The notes under the pieces: generated by a model
Database searches by the model: none
The model's input: the letters and a program-made list of their open reading frames with translations, nothing else
Told to the model about the DNA's origin: nothing
In this document: piece after piece, positions 1-8,492 of the stretch
Layout of the letters: the number at the start of each line of letters is the position of its first letter
Numbering within the stretch: position 1 is the first letter of the stretch
DNA from: Lentisphaerota bacterium
GTDB taxonomy: Bacteria > Verrucomicrobiota > Lentisphaeria > Victivallales > UBA1829
DNA: 36,146 nt
Assembly: GCA_015061845.1 (NCBI GenBank)
Contig: SUVT01000018.1
Coordinates: 1-36,146 of the forward strand
Reading direction: 5' to 3'
Translations under genes and position numbers: made by a program

Positions 1-40
1 TAGATGAGATATTTTTGAAAAACGGATATAATTTTTGCAT

Positions 41-98
41 AAAAAAATAAGACAGAACCGAAGCCTTACCCCCCCGATAGGCTCCAATCCTGTCTTAT
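41..98 (-). terminator. rho-independent terminator (minus strand)
   Basis: The outer stem is ATAAGACAG (47-55) paired with CTGTCTTAT (90-98). An inner stem pairs AGCCT (62-66) with AGGCT (79-83), and the loop contains a run of seven C. Read on the minus strand, the hairpin is followed directly by a T tract made by the A run at 41-47. This fits termination of leftward transcription, perhaps readthrough from uvrB and its partner. The run of seven G in the minus-strand loop is unusual. Confidence 0.6.
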
Positions 99-411
99 GG
101 GGATTAATATACACCGTTTTGATAAAATGTCAAGCAATATTTTGAAATATTTTTAACTTTTATTTGATAAGTATAAATAATAGAACAAATATTAGATAGT
201 TTTAATTGGATCCGATACACAAAATATCCTTTAATTAAATAATATATTCTGTAAAAAGAGTAAATATTTTTAAAGAAAAGTGTCTACCGGAGTAGAGTTT
301 TAAAGATTAATCTTGGCTTAACCGTATGAATTCCGAAAGAAATAACTCATGAATATTCTCGAAACTTGACAGTGCCTTGCAAGCAGAAGCATTATTCCGG
401 TTCCCCAAAAT

Positions 412-664
412 CGCATTCTTTTGAAATTACCTCTACAATAGACAGAAGAAAAAATTTCATCGCCACTACCAGCCCGGAGATGAAATATTGGTTGATGGCG
501 GTTGTGGATTTGATGCCATGGTAAAAATACTCCGCCGCATCGGATTTTTTCTGGGGAAACCGATCAAAAACGATACAAACAATCAGCTGTTTCAACTGAA
601 ATATTTTGCCGGTGAATATGGTGAGTCCGAGGAGTATTCGCTTTGGAGTCTTTTATTTTCTTGA
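412..664 (+). other. possible degraded coding remnant
   Basis: One plus-strand frame is open from a TGA at about 409-411 to a TGA at 662-664. It reads like protein, with segments such as HYQPGDEILVDGG and LFQLKYFAGEYGESEE. There is no start codon near its beginning; the only ATG (518) lacks a ribosome binding site and would give 48 aa. I do not recognise a family. It may be the 3' end of a decayed gene next to the repeat element, or a chance frame. Confidence 0.2.
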
Positions 665-699
665 GTCATAGGAGTGTGAGAATGGAAGATAAGTTTTGG

Positions 700-942
700 G
701 GCTGTTGCAAAACCTGAAAATTTTGAAAGAGCATTTTCGTACAGAGTGAACGGAGTTTACCGAGTGTACGGAGGCATTTTTGGTTATTACCGGATGATTT
801 CTCAAAAGAAATAAAAAAAATTCTCTTGGGCAACGATTGTTTTTTAATACCAAACCCCTTCCGTAATCTCTGTAACCTCCGTTCACTCCGTACAAAAAAC
901 TCCATTAAAATGCGTTTTCTACAAACAGGTTTTGCAACAGCC
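700..942. mobile_element. MITE-like element with 17-bp inverted repeats
   Basis: GGCTGTTGCAAAACCTG at 700-716 is repeated perfectly in inverted orientation at 926-942. The similarity continues inward imperfectly: both ends have an A/T-rich stretch with CATTTT, then GTAC-GAGTGAACGGAG-TTAC, so the ends match over about 60 bp with gaps. No transposase is encoded in the 243 bp. The end sequence resembles the GGCTGTTGCAAA-type ends of several insertion sequence families. I see no clear target-site duplication (left flank TTTTGG, right flank TCTTTA). A non-autonomous element is the simplest reading; a large structured repeat is the alternative. Confidence 0.6.
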
Positions 943-1030
943 TCTTTATTCCGTATTTTGAGGAACGTCTCAACAGAACATTCAAATTCAAGTACTATGA
1001 TTCTGAAAATGAGAAAATTACATCAGCTCC

Positions 1031-3187
1031 TCAAAGTAAACTTTCACAGTTTACGATTTTTTCCAGCAGGTCATTCAGGGTATAATAGTAATGATTACTG
1101 GATTCAAACCCGATTCTGCTGTCTTCACGGACAAGTTCATAAAGACGTTTCGTGTTTTCCAATTCTTTGGCAGCGGCATCTTTCATTCCGGCAAGGTCTC
1201 CGGCTTCCCGGCAACGTACAAAACGGATCTGCAAGTCCGCACTGTATAAGTGGCAATATGCACCCGTTGCCATGATTTCAATTTCCCGGAACAGTTCCTG
1301 TTCTTCGGGTAGAAGCTCTTTCTTCACCTCTTCCAGAATCGGCATTGCTGCACCCCAGCCATCGGAAACTTTACGGAACTGTTCCGCAAAGACATCTTCC
1401 AGATAACAGGATCTCCAACGGGTCAGGTCATCGTAAGGGAACCCGACCATCGTTGCCTTTCTTCCGGTTGCTTTGGCATGAAGCAGGTTCATGGGGCCGT
1501 AATTTGCCGGACAGGTATAGGCTGTAATCACATCAAAGGGGAAATTCCGGAACGCTTCTCCGAACAGGCGCAGAGCCTGACAGATCTTTTCAGCCGTCTG
1601 CTTCCGGAACTTGCTCTGAACCAGTTCATCGACGGAACTGTGGATCAGAGCAAGGTTTCCACCCGGATAGCCGCCGTGGGTCCAGCTCAGCATGATCCCA
1701 TCCACGCCCGCACTAGCCAGCCGCTTGATATGTTCTTCGATGAGATACGGCACAGGGATATAAGGAACGGAAGAGAGTTCCCAGGAGTTGTTTGCCTGGA
1801 TCTTTGCTGCGACTTTCAACCCTTTGGATTTTGCATATCTGACCGCCTCCGCAGATTCATCGGAAGGTCCGGGCTGTGAGATGGAATAATCAAAAACCGT
1901 GTTGGGAGTTCCGCCGATCTGAATTGCTTTGCCCCATTCGCTGATGGTCAGGAACCAGACATTCTGCGGAAGTTGGTCAATGACTTTCTTCCGGAACTCT
2001 GCCTCGTGGTCGAAATTCTTTTCCGCCCAAGCCCAGTCGGACATCAGCAGTTTCGCTTCGGGGGAAGCCCGGTGCATCCCCCTCTCTGCCGCCTGCGCAA
2101 TGGCTCCGATGATCTCCGAACCGTGAAGTTCTCTGCACAACGGACAACCATCAACTTTGTGCTGTGCGTTACAGTGGGTCACGTTTTCGGACATGGTGAT
2201 CATGAAAGCCCCGGCAAGATCCGGAACACGTTTGAAAACGGTATAGATCGCCTCTTCCATCCACGGCAGAACTTCTCCCTTGCTAGTACAGCAGGCATAT
2301 TGATTTTCTTTCGGATTGGTAAGTACTCCGCGCCAGCCGGGATTTTTTGCATAGAACGCTTCTGTCATTCCCCGTGGCTCGTTCAGATACAGATAGATCC
2401 CGATGCCGTATTTTTTGCACCGTTCCACCACAACCGCAAGATTTTTCAACCGGGTTTCAAAACCTTCTGAAAACTCTTCCGAACCTTTTACCGGATGGAG
2501 CAGATAAAGGATCACATGGAACCAGATCCCGTTGATTCCCTGCGCCGCATACTCTTTCAGCAAATTTTCCGGAACCGGATCACGGCTGTCGATATCAAGA
2601 AGAAGATCTCCGCAAGTCGCTGCATAAGAGTGAACAAACCGCAGAGAAAACGGGCCTTCTTTTCCGTTTGCCGGGAAGAATGTACGGTATTTTCCGCTGA
2701 ATGTAAAGGGATTTTCCTGATAGCCGTACTCTTCTGCCGGAACATATTTCTGCCAGCGTTGACGGAACTGTTCTGTGGCGGTGCGTTCTTCAGCAGTCAG
2801 GGGGGAATAAACAACTTTTCCGCAATCCGGCTTCATGTTGCCGAGTTTTCCCCAGAGAAAATCTTCTTCCCGCAGTGCCGCGCGCATCCGTTCAGGAGTC
2901 CATTCAAGCAGCTGAAGAAGCTGTTCATAATTGAGCAAATGCCAGTTGTTCCGGATCACGGTCAGATATCCGTAACGCACCCAGTCGGAGGGTTCCGGCT
3001 GAACGGCAGGCAACCCCATTTCCTGAGCTGCATTTGTCAATTCGTCTTCGGAACATTCCAAAATTGCTGCCAGTTTTTTCAAGGTGACAAAATTATAATT
3101 CCGCCAGAGAACAGCTTGCCATTTTGTGGGAAAATGGGAATATTCCAGCGGGGGACAACTTGCATCAGGGACATCCGGGATCAACAT
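1031..3187 (-). CDS. glycoside-hydrolase-like TIM-barrel protein, family uncertain
   Basis: This 718-aa protein has no signal peptide or membrane segment, so it should be cytoplasmic. The first ~165 residues are helical and charged and resemble nothing I can name. From about residue 190 the pattern is that of a TIM-barrel glycosidase: 'LLLDIDSRDPVP', 'GINGIWFHVILY', 'KYGIGIYLYLNEPRGM', 'AFMITMSENVTHC' and 'AGVDGIMLSWTHGGYPGG'. The Glu in 'MSENVTHC' is a candidate catalytic residue. A Cys pair in 'DGCPLCRE' follows it. I recognise the overall style but cannot assign a GH family. The ATG overlaps the end of uvrB by 7 nt and is preceded by AAAGGAG about 8 nt upstream, so the two genes are probably co-transcribed and translationally coupled. 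Confidence 0.65.
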   Translation of the reverse strand: MLIPDVPDASCPPLEYSHFPTKWQAVLWRNYNFVTLKKLAAILECSEDELTNAAQEMGLPAVQPEPSDWVRYGYLTVIRNNWHLLNYEQLLQLLEWTPERMRAALREEDFLWGKLGNMKPDCGKVVYSPLTAEERTATEQFRQRWQKYVPAEEYGYQENPFTFSGKYRTFFPANGKEGPFSLRFVHSYAATCGDLLLDIDSRDPVPENLLKEYAAQGINGIWFHVILYLLHPVKGSEEFSEGFETRLKNLAVVVERCKKYGIGIYLYLNEPRGMTEAFYAKNPGWRGVLTNPKENQYACCTSKGEVLPWMEEAIYTVFKRVPDLAGAFMITMSENVTHCNAQHKVDGCPLCRELHGSEIIGAIAQAAERGMHRASPEAKLLMSDWAWAEKNFDHEAEFRKKVIDQLPQNVWFLTISEWGKAIQIGGTPNTVFDYSISQPGPSDESAEAVRYAKSKGLKVAAKIQANNSWELSSVPYIPVPYLIEEHIKRLASAGVDGIMLSWTHGGYPGGNLALIHSSVDELVQSKFRKQTAEKICQALRLFGEAFRNFPFDVITAYTCPANYGPMNLLHAKATGRKATMVGFPYDDLTRWRSCYLEDVFAEQFRKVSDGWGAAMPILEEVKKELLPEEQELFREIEIMATGAYCHLYSADLQIRFVRCREAGDLAGMKDAAAKELENTKRLYELVREDSRIGFESSNHYYYTLNDLLEKIVNCESLL

Positions 3188-5217
3188 TTCTTTTTCTCCT
3201 TTGTTTTTTGTAACGGCAAACCGTTCTTTTCCAGTTCGCGTATCTTATCACGCAGCTGGGCGGCACGTTCAAATTCAAGTTCTTCTGCAGCTTGAAGCAT
3301 TTCCCGTTCCAGTTCGGAAATGATCTCATCCAGATTCCGGTCCGGGATACCGGCACTGTAGGAAGCCCGTTTTTCTCCGGCTTTCAGAATGCCCTGCGGT
3401 GCTTCTTCCGCCATATCGTAAATCGCATTTTCGATCGTTTCCTGCTTTTTCTTCTGAATGGTTTTCGGAACGATTCCATGAGCTTCATTGTAAGCCATCT
3501 GAACTTTGCGGCGGTTTTCGGTAACGGTCAGAAGCTCCTGCATGGCATCGGTGATTTTATCGGCATAGAGGATGACTCTTCCGTTGGCGTTCCGGGCGGC
3601 GCGTCCAGCCACCTGGATCAGAGAACGGGAGGAACGCAGGAACCCTTCTTTATCGGCATCAAGGATCGCCACCAGCGCGACTTCCGGCAAGTCGATCCCC
3701 TCACGCAAAAGGTTGATCCCCACCAGACAATCAAAATTACCGTCACGCAGTTCAGAAAGGATCCGGACACGTTCGATCGCATCCAGCTCAGAATGAATAT
3801 ACTTCACCCGCAGCCCAAGATCTGTCAAATAATCGGAAAGCCGTTCCGAACTCTTCTTCGTGAGTGTCGTCACGAGAACACGTTCTTTCTTTGCGGCACA
3901 TTTCCGGATCTCTTCCATTACATCGTCCACCTGATGTTCCAGCGGACGGACTGTCACTTCCGGATCAAGCAGACCGGTCGGACGGACAACCTGCTGGATG
4001 ATCTCTTTTCCGGAAAGTTCGATCTCATAAGGCGCAGGCGTGGCGGAAACATAAACCGTGTCGCCGGTCAGGCTCAAAAACTCATCGAACTTCAGCGGAC
4101 GGTTGTCAAGCGACGACGGCAGACGGAACCCGTGTTCCACAAGAGTCATTTTTCTGCTGCGGTCAGCGTTGTACATTCCCCGGATCTGGGGAACCGTCAC
4201 ATGGGATTCGTCGATGAACGTGATAAAATTGTTTTTGAAGAAGTCCAGCAGACAGAACGGGCGGCTTCCGGGCGGGCGTTGAGAAAGATGCCGGGAGTAG
4301 TTTTCGATCCCGCTGCAGTAACCGATCTCGTTCATCATCTCCAAGTCATAATTGACCCGCTGGAACAACCGCTGCGCCTCAACAAGTTTGTTAGCAGCTT
4401 CCAGTTCTTTCACCCGTTCCTTCAATTCTTCCTTGATGGTGACGGTTGCCGCTTCGATCGCCTCTTTCGGCATCACGAACAGACGGGTCGGGAAGATAAA
4501 CGCTTTGTTTACATTGGCGATCAGTTTTCCAGTCAGCGTGTCTCGTCGGGAAAGAGATTCCACGGAATCGCCCCAGAACTCCACCCGCAGAACTTCATCT
4601 TTTTCTGCCAGAAACACATCCACGGAATCGCCCCGGACACGGAACATCCCTTTTTCCGGCGCAATATCGTTCCGGTTGTACTGAATGGCGATCAGCCGGT
4701 GCAGGAACTCGTTCCGGTTGACTGTGTCTCCTACATTCAATTCAATGCACATCCCCTGAAACTCATCGGGCGAACCCAATCCGTAAATACAGGAGACACT
4801 GGCAACGACGATCACATCTTTTCTTGAGATCAGCGAAGATGTCGCGGAAAGACGGAGCCGTTCGATATTTTCGTTGATGCTGGCATCTTTTGCAATGTAG
4901 GTATCTGTCTGCGGAATATAGGATTCCGGCAGATAATAGTCGTAATAACTGATGAAATATTCCACCGCATTTTCGGGGAAAAATGATTTGAATTCGCTGT
5001 AAAGCTGTGCGGCAAGTGTTTTGTTATGGGAAAAGACCAATACCGGACGGTCAAACTGGGCGATCACATTTGCCAGCGTGAATGTCTTCCCTGACCCTGT
5101 GACCCCTTGCAGCAGCTGATGAGAGCAGCCTTCCCGGAGATTTTTGGTCAAGGCAGCAATCGCCGCAGGCTGATCGCCAGACGGCGTATAATCAGAAACC
5201 AGTTTGAACAAACCCAT
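3181..5217 (-). CDS. uvrB: UvrABC excinuclease subunit B
   Basis: UvrB is the DNA-damage-loading helicase-like subunit of nucleotide excision repair; it takes lesions from UvrA and recruits UvrC. The 678-aa length matches the family. Visible are the N-terminus 'GLFKLVSDYTPSGDQPAA', Walker A GVTGSGKT (residues 38-45), the damage-probing beta-hairpin motif 'YYDYYLPESYIP', the DESH Walker B box and helicase motifs ending in 'QVAGRAARN'. The last ~40 residues form the UVR coiled-coil motif 'ELEFERAAQLRDKIRELEK' that contacts UvrC. The frame stays open upstream to 5385, but those 56 codons do not resemble UvrB. The ATG at 5217 has a GGAG ribosome site and lies just downstream of a good promoter, so I use it. 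Confidence 0.96.
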   Translation of the reverse strand: MGLFKLVSDYTPSGDQPAAIAALTKNLREGCSHQLLQGVTGSGKTFTLANVIAQFDRPVLVFSHNKTLAAQLYSEFKSFFPENAVEYFISYYDYYLPESYIPQTDTYIAKDASINENIERLRLSATSSLISRKDVIVVASVSCIYGLGSPDEFQGMCIELNVGDTVNRNEFLHRLIAIQYNRNDIAPEKGMFRVRGDSVDVFLAEKDEVLRVEFWGDSVESLSRRDTLTGKLIANVNKAFIFPTRLFVMPKEAIEAATVTIKEELKERVKELEAANKLVEAQRLFQRVNYDLEMMNEIGYCSGIENYSRHLSQRPPGSRPFCLLDFFKNNFITFIDESHVTVPQIRGMYNADRSRKMTLVEHGFRLPSSLDNRPLKFDEFLSLTGDTVYVSATPAPYEIELSGKEIIQQVVRPTGLLDPEVTVRPLEHQVDDVMEEIRKCAAKKERVLVTTLTKKSSERLSDYLTDLGLRVKYIHSELDAIERVRILSELRDGNFDCLVGINLLREGIDLPEVALVAILDADKEGFLRSSRSLIQVAGRAARNANGRVILYADKITDAMQELLTVTENRRKVQMAYNEAHGIVPKTIQKKKQETIENAIYDMAEEAPQGILKAGEKRASYSAGIPDRNLDEIISELEREMLQAAEELEFERAAQLRDKIRELEKNGLPLQKTKEKKKC

Positions 5218-5250
5218 AAAAATCTTTCTCCGTTTTTCTCTTTTCCCTGT

Positions 5251-5278
5251 AATATAGTCCACGATTTCTTTTTTGCAA
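5251..5278 (-). promoter_or_regulatory. sigma70-type promoter of uvrB
   Basis: On the minus strand TTGCAA (5278-5273) and TATATT (5256-5251) are separated by 16 nt. The start point would fall near 5244, giving a short leader before the ATG at 5217. This also argues against the longer 5385 start. I see no LexA-like box. Confidence 0.5.
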
Positions 5279-5344
5279 GGTAAAGTTTCAGACAAAGATT
5301 GATTTGAAAAGTTGTTCTGAAGTATAAGATCCGGCAGAGATGCC

Positions 5345-5388
5345 AAAATGTCAAAGTGAAACGGTCTATAATAATGATTTGACATTTT
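5345..5388. repeat. 11-bp inverted repeat between divergent genes
   Basis: AAAATGTCAAA (5345-5355) and TTTGACATTTT (5378-5388) are perfect reverse complements separated by 22 nt. The right arm contains the -35 box of the rightward gene and the left arm has the same box pointing left. It could be an operator for a dimeric regulator, or divergent -35 elements that match by chance. Confidence 0.45.
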
Positions 5389-5406
5389 TTATTCTGATGG
5401 TATAGT
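5379..5406 (+). promoter_or_regulatory. sigma70-type promoter for the 160-aa protein gene
   Basis: TTGACA (5379-5384) and TATAGT (5401-5406) are separated by 16 nt. The start codon lies about 30 nt downstream. Confidence 0.6.
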
Positions 5407-5437
5407 TTTCATAGTATTGATGAAATGAGGTGAATTT

Positions 5438-5920
5438 ATGCGTTTCTGGAAAATTTTGAAAAAATTGTTTTTTTGGATGGTTGCTCTTCCAATCCTTTTA
5501 TTTTTAACAATTTATGATATTACGTGGGCATACGTCATTTATAAGCAGCCGAAAATAGATGCAAAAATCCAAAATATTGAAGTCGTTTTGTGGGAAGATT
5601 TACTCCCGGTCAATATAAATGTTCCTGTGCACTACATCGCCAAAGGTCGTGTGTTAGGAAATTCATATCTGCTTATTGATAAAAATGGGGAAAAATTTTA
5701 CTTCGGAGTGGATAAAAATGATCCTGATAAATTTTGGATTCAGAAGTTTACTCTTCTTCCCTGTCATGTGCATTTTTCTGCCAAATATGAGATCACAGAT
5801 CCCGCTGTAGAAAAACAATTGATTGAATTATCCAGAACAAAACCTTTTGAAGTTTTATGGGCAGAGAAACAGGAACGGGAAAAAGAAAAAGCACCGGAAT
5901 CCTCCAAAACTCCGGAATAA
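5438..5920 (+). CDS. hypothetical membrane-anchored protein
   Basis: This 160-aa protein has a basic N-terminus followed by one hydrophobic helix ('FFWMVALPILLFLTIYDITW', about residues 11-30). A soluble domain rich in beta-type sequence follows, ending in a charged tail rich in Lys and Glu from about residue 142. The topology is that of a single-pass protein with most of its mass outside the cytoplasm. The start is supported by GAGGTG about 6 nt upstream and by the promoter before it. I recognise no family. It is a stand-alone unit between uvrB (divergent) and lon (own promoter candidate), so the context does not suggest a function. Confidence 0.75.
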   Translation: MRFWKILKKLFFWMVALPILLFLTIYDITWAYVIYKQPKIDAKIQNIEVVLWEDLLPVNINVPVHYIAKGRVLGNSYLLIDKNGEKFYFGVDKNDPDKFWIQKFTLLPCHVHFSAKYEITDPAVEKQLIELSRTKPFEVLWAEKQEREKEKAPESSKTPE

Positions 5921-5952
5921 CGGGATGCCGTTATTGAGAAAAGAACCTTTTC
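5916..5952 (+). terminator. possible weak terminator hairpins
   Basis: AATAACGG (5916-5923), which includes the stop codon, pairs with CCGTTATT (5928-5935) around a 4-nt loop. A second small hairpin, GAAAAG/CTTTTC (5938-5943/5947-5952), follows. There is no clean T tract, so termination is uncertain. Confidence 0.35.
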
Positions 5953-5987
5953 TTTGAAAAAAATGTCAAAATAGTTCAGATTACGAC

Positions 5988-6015
5988 TTGCGTTTATCAA
6001 AAACCGTTGTAAAGT
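5988..6015 (+). promoter_or_regulatory. candidate lon promoter
   Basis: TTGCGT (5988-5993) and TAAAGT (6010-6015) have a 16-nt spacer and lie about 38 nt before the lon ATG. The match is modest. I see no clear CIRCE element or heat-shock sigma consensus. Confidence 0.3.
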
Positions 6016-6052
6016 TCCAAAAACAAAGATTTTTATTTTCAGGAGATGTATT

Positions 6053-8491
6053 ATGGCTGAAAAAAAGATAAAAAAAACAAACCCTGATCAGGAAGGCGTG
6101 AACAATCTTCCGGAACGGATGACAGTTCCGGCAATCGCTCTTTCCGGTATGCTGGTTTATCCGTTTGCGCTGACACCCCTTGTTATCGATGGAGAAGAGT
6201 CTATCGAACTCGTTCAGAAAGTCGCCGATGGAGACCGTCTGCTTGCGCTTTTTCCGGAATATCCCGCAGATCCCGTTGATACCGCCGGTTTGAATCTCCG
6301 GATCAGAACCTTTACCCTCGAAGGGAAAAAAGTCCTTTCCACGGGTGTCCTCGGACGGATCGTGAAGATGCTCCGTTTTCCGGATAACACTGTCCGGGTA
6401 CTTGTCCGCGGACTTTGCCGGATCAAGGAAAGCTCGTTCAATCCGGAAACCCGTCTTGCAACGTTCCGTCAGCTGAAAGAGCAGGATGGCAACGAAATTG
6501 AAATTCAGGCGATGGTCCGGAATGCGATCAAGCAGTTCCAGGAGATCATCTCTTATTCTCCAAATTACCCGGAAGATTTGAAAATCGCCATCCTCAATAT
6601 GAACAACAACACCCGCATTACAGATCTTATTGCGGATGCGTTGAACATCAGTTATGCGGAAAAACTGGCGATTCTCACCCTGCCGAAACTTCAGGAACGG
6701 CTTCAGCTCCTCACTATTCTGCTGAACCGGGAAGTGGAAGTTCTGAAGCTGGGTTCCGAAATCCAGACACAGGTCCATAATGCCATGAGCAAATCCCAGC
6801 GGGAATTCTTTCTCCGGGAACAGCTCCGTACCATCAAGGAAGAACTGGGCGAAGAAACCCGGAATCCGGACTTGGCAGAACTTCACAGACGGTTCGATGA
6901 ACTCGATGCCCCTGAACAGGTGATGCAAACTCTGGAAAAAGAGTTGAGCCGCATCGAATCCATCCCCCCCACAGCTCCGGATTATACCGTCTCTTTCAAT
7001 TATATCGATTGGATTTTGAGTCTGCCCTGGAACAATATGACCGAGGATACCATCGATATCCGCCGTGCCGCAGAGATCCTTGACCGGGATCATTACGGTT
7101 TGAAAGATGTAAAGGAACGAATCCTTGAATTTCTCTCTGTTCTGCAGCTCAAAAAGGATAAAAAAGCCCCGATCCTCTGCTTTTCCGGTCCTCCGGGGGT
7201 GGGAAAAACGTCTCTCGGAAAATCTATCGCAGATGCCATGGGAAGAAAATTTGTCCGCATGTCTCTGGGCGGCATCAAAGATGAAGCTGAGATCCGCGGA
7301 CACCGCAAGACTTATATCGGCGCACTCCCCGGAAGGATTTTGCAGGGCTTGAAAAAAGCTGGCAGCTCCAACCCTGTCTTTATGCTGGATGAAATCGATA
7401 AAATCGGAAATGATTTCCGTGGAGACCCTGCATCTGCTCTGCTGGAAGTCCTTGATCCGCAGCAGAATTTTTCATTCCATGACAATTATCTGGAACTGGA
7501 CTACAATCTGGAAAATGTCATGTTCATCGCAACCGCAAACTTGCTGGATACCATTCCCGCACCATTGCTGGACCGAATGGACGTGATTACTCTTCCCGGC
7601 TATACACCTCTGGAAAAACAGAAGATTGCGGAACAGTATCTTATCCCCCGCCAAATCGTGGAAAACGGCTTGGAAGAGAAGAAGATCCGCATGACTTCCG
7701 ACGCCACCAGAGATGTTATTTCTCTTTATACCCGTGAGGCAGGTGTGCGTAATCTTGAACGAACCATCGCAGCCGTTATGCGGAAAACTGCCCGGAAAGT
7801 CGTGGAAAATAAATTCGACCCGAAAAAGGATGCTGTTATCACTCCCGCCAATGTGAAAAAGGCTTTGGGCGCACCCCGCTATCTCAATGACGAGATCCCC
7901 GCCAAACCGGAAGTCGGAACGGCTGTCGGCATGGCTTGGACAAGTGTCGGCGGAACGATTTTGCAGATCGAAGCTCTTCTGATCCCCGGCGGAAAAGGAG
8001 AACTCAAACTTACAGGTTCTCTCGGAAATGTGATGAAAGAAAGTGCCCTTGCCGCATTCTCTTACATCCGCAGCAAAGCCCCGGAATATGGAATTGCCGA
8101 TACCGTTTTTACAAAAAATGATTTCCATATCCATGTTCCCGATGGTGCAACTCCGAAAGATGGACCCTCTGCCGGGGTCACGCTTTCCACAGCGTTGATC
8201 TCTCTGCTGACCAATACGCCGGTGAAAAACCGGGTCTCCATGACAGGTGAGATCACCCTGCGCGGTGCAATCACTGCTATCGGCGGCGTGAAGGAAAAAT
8301 CGATCGGCGCCCTCTGTGCGGGAGTGACAGATGTGATTCTTCCGGAAGAAAACCGGAAGGATGCCGAAGAAATCCCGGAAGAAGTGAAACGGAAGATCAA
8401 GTTCCACTTTGTGACCACTGCGGAAGATGCCTGGAAAGTAGCGATCCCCGCTTTGAAAAAGAAAAAAACAACTGCAAAAAGGAAGAAGTAA
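6053..8491 (+). CDS. lon: ATP-dependent protease Lon (LonA type)
   Basis: Lon is the soluble AAA+ serine protease that degrades misfolded and short-lived regulatory proteins. The 812-aa length is normal for LonA. Domains in order are the N-terminal substrate domain (about 22-220), a helical linker, the AAA+ module with Walker A GPPGVGKT (residues 379-386) and Walker B 'PVFMLDEIDKIG', and the C-terminal protease. The catalytic dyad is Ser706 in 'PKDGPSAG' and Lys749 in 'IGGVKEKSIGA'; their 43-residue spacing equals that of E. coli Ser679/Lys722. The tail is very basic. The ATG has AGGAGA upstream. The next gene begins one base after the stop, so both are probably on one mRNA. Confidence 0.97.
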   Translation: MAEKKIKKTNPDQEGVNNLPERMTVPAIALSGMLVYPFALTPLVIDGEESIELVQKVADGDRLLALFPEYPADPVDTAGLNLRIRTFTLEGKKVLSTGVLGRIVKMLRFPDNTVRVLVRGLCRIKESSFNPETRLATFRQLKEQDGNEIEIQAMVRNAIKQFQEIISYSPNYPEDLKIAILNMNNNTRITDLIADALNISYAEKLAILTLPKLQERLQLLTILLNREVEVLKLGSEIQTQVHNAMSKSQREFFLREQLRTIKEELGEETRNPDLAELHRRFDELDAPEQVMQTLEKELSRIESIPPTAPDYTVSFNYIDWILSLPWNNMTEDTIDIRRAAEILDRDHYGLKDVKERILEFLSVLQLKKDKKAPILCFSGPPGVGKTSLGKSIADAMGRKFVRMSLGGIKDEAEIRGHRKTYIGALPGRILQGLKKAGSSNPVFMLDEIDKIGNDFRGDPASALLEVLDPQQNFSFHDNYLELDYNLENVMFIATANLLDTIPAPLLDRMDVITLPGYTPLEKQKIAEQYLIPRQIVENGLEEKKIRMTSDATRDVISLYTREAGVRNLERTIAAVMRKTARKVVENKFDPKKDAVITPANVKKALGAPRYLNDEIPAKPEVGTAVGMAWTSVGGTILQIEALLIPGGKGELKLTGSLGNVMKESALAAFSYIRSKAPEYGIADTVFTKNDFHIHVPDGATPKDGPSAGVTLSTALISLLTNTPVKNRVSMTGEITLRGAITAIGGVKEKSIGALCAGVTDVILPEENRKDAEEIPEEVKRKIKFHFVTTAEDAWKVAIPALKKKKTTAKRKK

Positions 8492-8492
8492 A

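Larger units (their letters stand above)
1..1030. other. gene-poor AT-rich region
   Basis: I see no convincing intact gene here. Positions 99-400 are very AT-rich and show no feature I can support. The stretch contains a minus-strand terminator hairpin near its left edge, a possible gene remnant around 412-664 and a MITE-like element at 700-942. Short open frames on the minus strand at 392-595 and 653-905 have no ribosome binding site and no recognisable motif. The second lies almost wholly inside the repeat element, so I treat both as non-coding. Confidence 0.6.

Noticed and set aside
392-595. Minus-strand 67-codon frame
   Set aside because: It has no ribosome binding site and no recognisable motif. 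The opposite strand reads more like protein.
653-905. Two minus-strand frames of about 80 codons with repeated 'VHSV' words
   Set aside because: They are produced by the internal repeats of the MITE-like element and have no ribosome binding site.
3292-4827. Long plus-strand open frame (511 codons) opposite uvrB
   Set aside because: It lies fully antisense to a certain uvrB, has a composition biased to His, Arg and Phe, and shows no family motif. It results from the codon bias of the true gene.
5218-5385. 56-codon N-terminal extension of uvrB
   Set aside because: It does not resemble UvrB, and the predicted promoter lies inside it. The ATG at 5217 has a ribosome site.
5981-7303. Minus-strand open frame (440 codons) opposite lon
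   Set aside because: It is antisense to lon with no recognisable domain and low-complexity Phe/Arg/Gly-rich sequence.
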